DNA from: Spartobacteria bacterium
GTDB lineage: Bacteria > Verrucomicrobiota > Verrucomicrobiia > Chthoniobacterales > UBA6821
Length of the DNA: 41,524 nucleotides
Reading direction: 5' to 3'
NCBI GenBank assembly: GCA_947482345.1
Contig: CANKJN010000008.1
Location: 1-41,524, forward strand
Shown here one piece after another: positions 38,646 through 41,524 of this stretch (position 1 is its first letter; every line of letters starts with the position of its first letter). The position numbers and the translations under genes were made by a program. The notes below the pieces were generated by a model. The model searched no databases, was not told the origin of the DNA, and saw nothing but the letters and a program-made list of their open reading frames with translations.

Positions 38646-39239
38646 TCAGGCCAGCTTGTTGACGATGACGCTGGAGGGACGGATCAGCCTGTCGGCGAGC
38701 CGGTAGCCGCGGCGCATCTGGCGGAGGACGATCCCGTCTTCCTGAGAAGCGTCCGTTTCATGACCGAGTGCCTCGTGGAGTTTCGGGTCGAAGGGCTGCC
38801 CGACCGCATCGATCGGCTGGAGGCCGCTGGAGACAAGGAAATCGCCGAGCTGCCGGTGCACCATCGAGAATCCGTCGACGATACCCTTTGTCCCCGGGGT
38901 GGCTGTATCGCCGCGCGCGGCATCAAGGCCGAGCTCGAAGTTGTCGAGGATCGGAAGCAGCTTCTCGAGGATTCCGGAGTTGGCGAAGCGGATGGCCTCC
39001 TCCTTCTCGCGGATCATGCGTTTGCGGAAATTCTCCAGATCGGCTGCGGCCCGGAGCGCCTGGTCGCGGTAGCGGTCGGCTTCGGCCTTGAGCGCCGCGG
39101 TCTCGTCGATCGGTTCGGGAGCCGGTGGGGGGGTCTCCTGGCTCTGTGCTTCCTGCGCGGCTTCCGCCCCGTTTGCGGCGGTCTGATCGGCGGAGTTCTG
39201 TTCGGACTCCTGCCCGTGATTGGAATGTGATTTTGTCAT
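38646..39239 (-). CDS. grpE: Nucleotide exchange factor GrpE
   Basis: A 197-residue GrpE, the ADP/ATP exchange factor of DnaK. A polar, disordered N-terminus (about 45 residues) precedes the long coiled coil (ETAALKAEADRYRDQALRAA, then DLENFRKRMIREKEEAIRFA), the dimer helices (SGILEKLLPILDNFELGLDA) and the beta domain ending in PFDPKLHEALGHE and RRGYRLADRLIRPSSVIVNK. Fifteen bases separate it from the phosphatase gene upstream, so these are likely cotranscribed. No CIRCE inverted repeat was found in the short gap. Confidence 0.95.
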   Translation of the reverse strand: MTKSHSNHGQESEQNSADQTAANGAEAAQEAQSQETPPPAPEPIDETAALKAEADRYRDQALRAAADLENFRKRMIREKEEAIRFANSGILEKLLPILDNFELGLDAARGDTATPGTKGIVDGFSMVHRQLGDFLVSSGLQPIDAVGQPFDPKLHEALGHETDASQEDGIVLRQMRRGYRLADRLIRPSSVIVNKLA

Positions 39240-39254
39240 CGAAGGTTGGGTTGA

Positions 39255-40706
39255 TTATGAAGCGGAGGTCTTGCGGAGGGCAATCAAAGTGATGTCGTCA
39301 TGCTGGGGTTGGTTCCCCACGAAGGAGCGGACGGAACGTGCCAGCCGGTGGAGGGTTTCATTGGCCCCTTCGCCGGGATGATCGCGGAGCTCGGTCTCGA
39401 GCCTCTGCACGCCGAACTCATCGCCCCCTGCATCCAGCGCCTCGGTGATGCCGTCGGTGTAGAGAAGGAGCAGGTCTCCCGGTCCGAAGCGGAAGGGGAA
39501 ATCGGCGCAGAACCTGTCGAAGACCCCGCCACTGTCGATGCCGACGGCCATTCCCTTGGGGTTGAGGCATTCGACCCCGCCGGTGGCGGCGCGGAAGATC
39601 AGCGGGGCATCGTGACCGGCCCGCGCAAGAAGCGCCTCGCCGGTGTGCCTGTTCAGCACGACATAGGCCATGCTGATGAACATGTCCTCCTTCATGTCGG
39701 GATAGAGCTGCCTGTTGACGTTTCTCAGCACGCTCGCCGGCGAGAGTTCGCCGCGCGAGTGACTCCGAAGGGCACTCCGGCACATCGCCATGATAAGGGA
39801 GGCGGGAACGCCCTTGCCCGAGACATCGGCGATGGCGATGCCGATGTGGTCGTTGTCAATGGGCAGGAAGTCAAAGTAGTCACCGCTGAGCGTGCGCGCC
39901 GGGAGATTCAGTCCGCCGAGCTCGTATCCCGCGAGTTCGGGGGCATCGGAAGGGAGGAGGATCTTCTGGATCTCCCTGGCAATCTGGAGATCGCGGTCGA
40001 GCGCGTGTTTTTCACCGGCTGCCAGATGGATGGCCTGGTTGAAGAGGGCAAAGGCCGACTGCTCCAGGATGGCCTGGAAGAGTTCCAGCTTCGTGTCGCT
40101 GAAGGGATCCTGACCGGGTCCCCTGCAGAGGGCGAGCACGCCGAGGAGTTTCTGCCGGTAATGGAGGGGGCCGATCACGAGGGAGCCGAGCCCCTGTGCG
40201 ACGAGTTCTGCGGGTAGGTCGGTTTTCCTCCTCAGGAAGCGGGGATTGCTCCAGTTGCCCGCCTCACCGACGAGGCCCTTGCCGAGCGGAACCGCATGGA
40301 GCCGGAGATAGCTCTCGACGGAACCCGCCGAGGAATCCTCCCCTGTGGCGAGGTTGGGCGGGAGGATCACCAGCGGGGGGCACCCCTTCGTGAGGAACGC
40401 CGGAAGCAGGTTCTCTCCGGTGCGGTCGGTCAGGTAAAGCGCCCCGCCGCCCGCTTTCAGGATGTGTTCTGCACCCTCGACGATGAGGCGGTGAAGTTCC
40501 CCCGCCGGCACACCCTCGGAGAAGGCGGCTCCGAGGCCGTGGAGAAAATCAAAGACGCGCCGCTCCTCCTGGGTGATTTCGGCGGAGCTTCTCTTAAGCT
40601 GACCCACTCTTCGCCGCGATCCGAAGACGACAAACCCCAGAGTGATCACGGCCACCAACATGATGGCGATGATGATGGACTCGATCAGGGCAAGCTTCAT
40701 GGCCAT
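39255..40706 (-). CDS. SpoIIE/RsbU-type PP2C phosphatase with GAF domain
   Basis: A 483-residue protein. One membrane span at residues 7-28 (IESIIIAIMLVAVITLGFVV), a GAF-like sensor domain at about 60-230, and a C-terminal SpoIIE/PP2C phosphatase with its metal-binding acids in LSGDYFDF, IADVSGKGVPASLIM, ARAGHDAPL, LLLYTDGITEALDAGG and HDDITLIALR. Such proteins dephosphorylate an anti-sigma antagonist (STAS protein) to control a sigma factor or other output. The gene directly upstream (40774-41286) encodes a STAS protein, the expected substrate. It lies just before grpE-dnaJ, a possible link between stress signalling and chaperone synthesis (inference). Confidence 0.92.
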   Translation of the reverse strand: MAMKLALIESIIIAIMLVAVITLGFVVFGSRRRVGQLKRSSAEITQEERRVFDFLHGLGAAFSEGVPAGELHRLIVEGAEHILKAGGGALYLTDRTGENLLPAFLTKGCPPLVILPPNLATGEDSSAGSVESYLRLHAVPLGKGLVGEAGNWSNPRFLRRKTDLPAELVAQGLGSLVIGPLHYRQKLLGVLALCRGPGQDPFSDTKLELFQAILEQSAFALFNQAIHLAAGEKHALDRDLQIAREIQKILLPSDAPELAGYELGGLNLPARTLSGDYFDFLPIDNDHIGIAIADVSGKGVPASLIMAMCRSALRSHSRGELSPASVLRNVNRQLYPDMKEDMFISMAYVVLNRHTGEALLARAGHDAPLIFRAATGGVECLNPKGMAVGIDSGGVFDRFCADFPFRFGPGDLLLLYTDGITEALDAGGDEFGVQRLETELRDHPGEGANETLHRLARSVRSFVGNQPQHDDITLIALRKTSAS

Positions 40707-40773
40707 TCATCATGCACCCTCCACGGCAGGAATGCCAGCCTGCGACCTCGAAGGATAGTCGGGGTGACTCTGG

Positions 40774-41286
40774 TCAGGAGTCCGAGGGTTCGCCTGACTT
40801 GAGGTAGGCGAGGACATCCCGAAAGCGCTCGGCGTTGGTGGGATTGGCCGCTATCAGCGCCTCGTGGGCGGAGAGGACGACATCGCGCTCCGGCCCGGCC
40901 TCCATGGGAAGCTGGAGAAGCTTGGCACCCTGCTCGGCGGGGCTCACGGGGACTTCCCCTGCGGGCTCCACGCCGAAGAGCATGTCGAGCCCCAGATTCT
41001 CGAACAACTCGACATTGCGCGGGCTGACGTTGAGCGTCCGGAGCGATCCCTGGCCCAGCTCGCGGAGATTCTGGGAGATGCCGGTAAGGGTCCCCATGAA
41101 GGTGGAATCCATGTGGTCGCAGGCCGCGAGGTCGACCACGAACTCGCGGTATCCCCTGAGGATCATCGCCTGGACGAATTTCTTGAGCGGGGCGCTTCCC
41201 TGGAAGTTGCCCCTCCCCTCGACATGGATCCAGACCTCGCGGTCGAAGCAGGCGACACTGACGGTGACGGTGGGTTGAGTGCTCAC
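40774..41286 (-). CDS. STAS-domain anti-sigma factor antagonist
   Basis: A 170-residue protein starting at GTG 41286 (VSTQPTVTVSVACFDREVWI). The STAS domain has the phosphorylatable serine in CDHMDSTFMGTLTGI, matching the D-S-x-F-x-G-x-L signature of SpoIIAA/RsbV proteins, and strand-helix pairs before and after (FVVDLAACD, SLRTLNVSPRNVELFENLGL). About 60 extra C-terminal residues follow. Phosphorylated form inactive, dephosphorylated form binds an anti-sigma kinase: known for the family. An open frame continues upstream to 41439, but this extension is the MITE at 41306 and is not part of the original gene. It precedes the phosphatase gene by 67 bp. Confidence 0.88.
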   Translation of the reverse strand: MSTQPTVTVSVACFDREVWIHVEGRGNFQGSAPLKKFVQAMILRGYREFVVDLAACDHMDSTFMGTLTGISQNLRELGQGSLRTLNVSPRNVELFENLGLDMLFGVEPAGEVPVSPAEQGAKLLQLPMEAGPERDVVLSAHEALIAANPTNAERFRDVLAYLKSGEPSDS

Positions 41287-41305
41287 GGTGGAAAAAAGGG
41301 TGTTA

Positions 41306-41524
41306 GGGAAGCACTGATTAAATCGCATAGAGGCCGTTGCGGAAAGAATTGGCCGCGGGCAAGGCGGCTTGGCGCGAGCATCCCCGCAGTGGGCTGCCGT
41401 AACGGATGCGAAGCAACGGCCGGGCAAGCAAAGCGCCAAGCCAACACAGCCCCCGGCCGGTTATCTCCGCAACCCGAAGGGCTGAAGCCATTTGTCGATT
41501 TTTGCCTCGCCGTCTCCCGACGGG
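41306..41524. mobile_element. MITE-like element, copy 4 (cut by window end)
   Basis: Starts GGGAAGCACTGATTAAATCG preceded by TA at 41304-41305. Internal stem is GGCTTGGCGC/GCGCCAAGCC, again different from other copies on both arms. Its loop contains an insert of about 36 bp (CCGTAACGGATGCGAAGCAA, then CGGCCGGGCAAGCAAA), also known from 145-180. At 41506 the same REP-like insert as in copy 3 begins (GCCTCGCCGTCTCCCGACGG) and runs off the window. Confidence 0.8.

Noticed and set aside
41287-41439. N-terminal extension of the STAS protein by 51 codons
   Set aside because: The added codons lie in the MITE and its border; the STAS domain begins right after the GTG at 41286.

Overview
The window is GC-rich DNA from a bacterial chromosome. 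Gene content points to a member of the Verrucomicrobiota: an araBAD operon under a LacI-type regulator, DUF433/DUF5615 toxin-antitoxin pairs, a sialidase-like protein, an RsbU-like phosphatase joined to grpE-dnaJ, and few Shine-Dalgarno sequences. This placement is inference from gene content; there is no rRNA here.

Layout. 0.6-8.2 kb: a Gfo/Idh/MocA oxidoreductase, a glycosyltransferase-like protein, a LacI-family repressor and a divergent araB-araA-araD operon that turns L-arabinose into D-xylulose 5-phosphate. 8.2-14.6 kb: an accessory zone of small toxin-antitoxin modules and small exported proteins, several broken, embedded in repeats. 14.6-16.8 kb: YbjN, ferredoxin-like and DUF4236 proteins. 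16.8-26.5 kb: a type I restriction-modification island (half-length hsdS, hsdM, dinD, full-length hsdS, Abi_2 gene, hsdR, YgjP-type metalloprotease). 26.5-30.3 kb: orphan genes, another DUF433/DUF5615 pair, a truncated nucleotidyltransferase gene, a mosaic repeat block and tRNA-Thr(TGT). 30.3-35.3 kb: TPR protein, SnoaL-like protein, DUF2452 protein, sialidase-like protein with a membrane partner, TIGR01777 epimerase. 35.8-41.3 kb: rfbA-rfbC, then a STAS protein, SpoIIE/PP2C phosphatase, grpE and dnaJ in one direction.

The most unusual content is not coding. (1) A 277-bp MITE-like element with terminal inverted repeats and TA at its edges occurs in four long copies and three fragments. It splits a RelE/ParE toxin gene in a way that restores a perfect frame when removed, and it has changed the ends of three other genes. 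(2) A family of about 75-bp hairpin arrays resembles REP/RAYT elements: loops and linkers are conserved, while stems differ between copies but stay complementary. Two copies have an empty site elsewhere in this same window, so their ends can be read directly. (3) A hairpin array sits between dinD and hsdS. (4) Three unrelated antitoxin genes share the same upstream leader. All of this was read by eye, with no database search.
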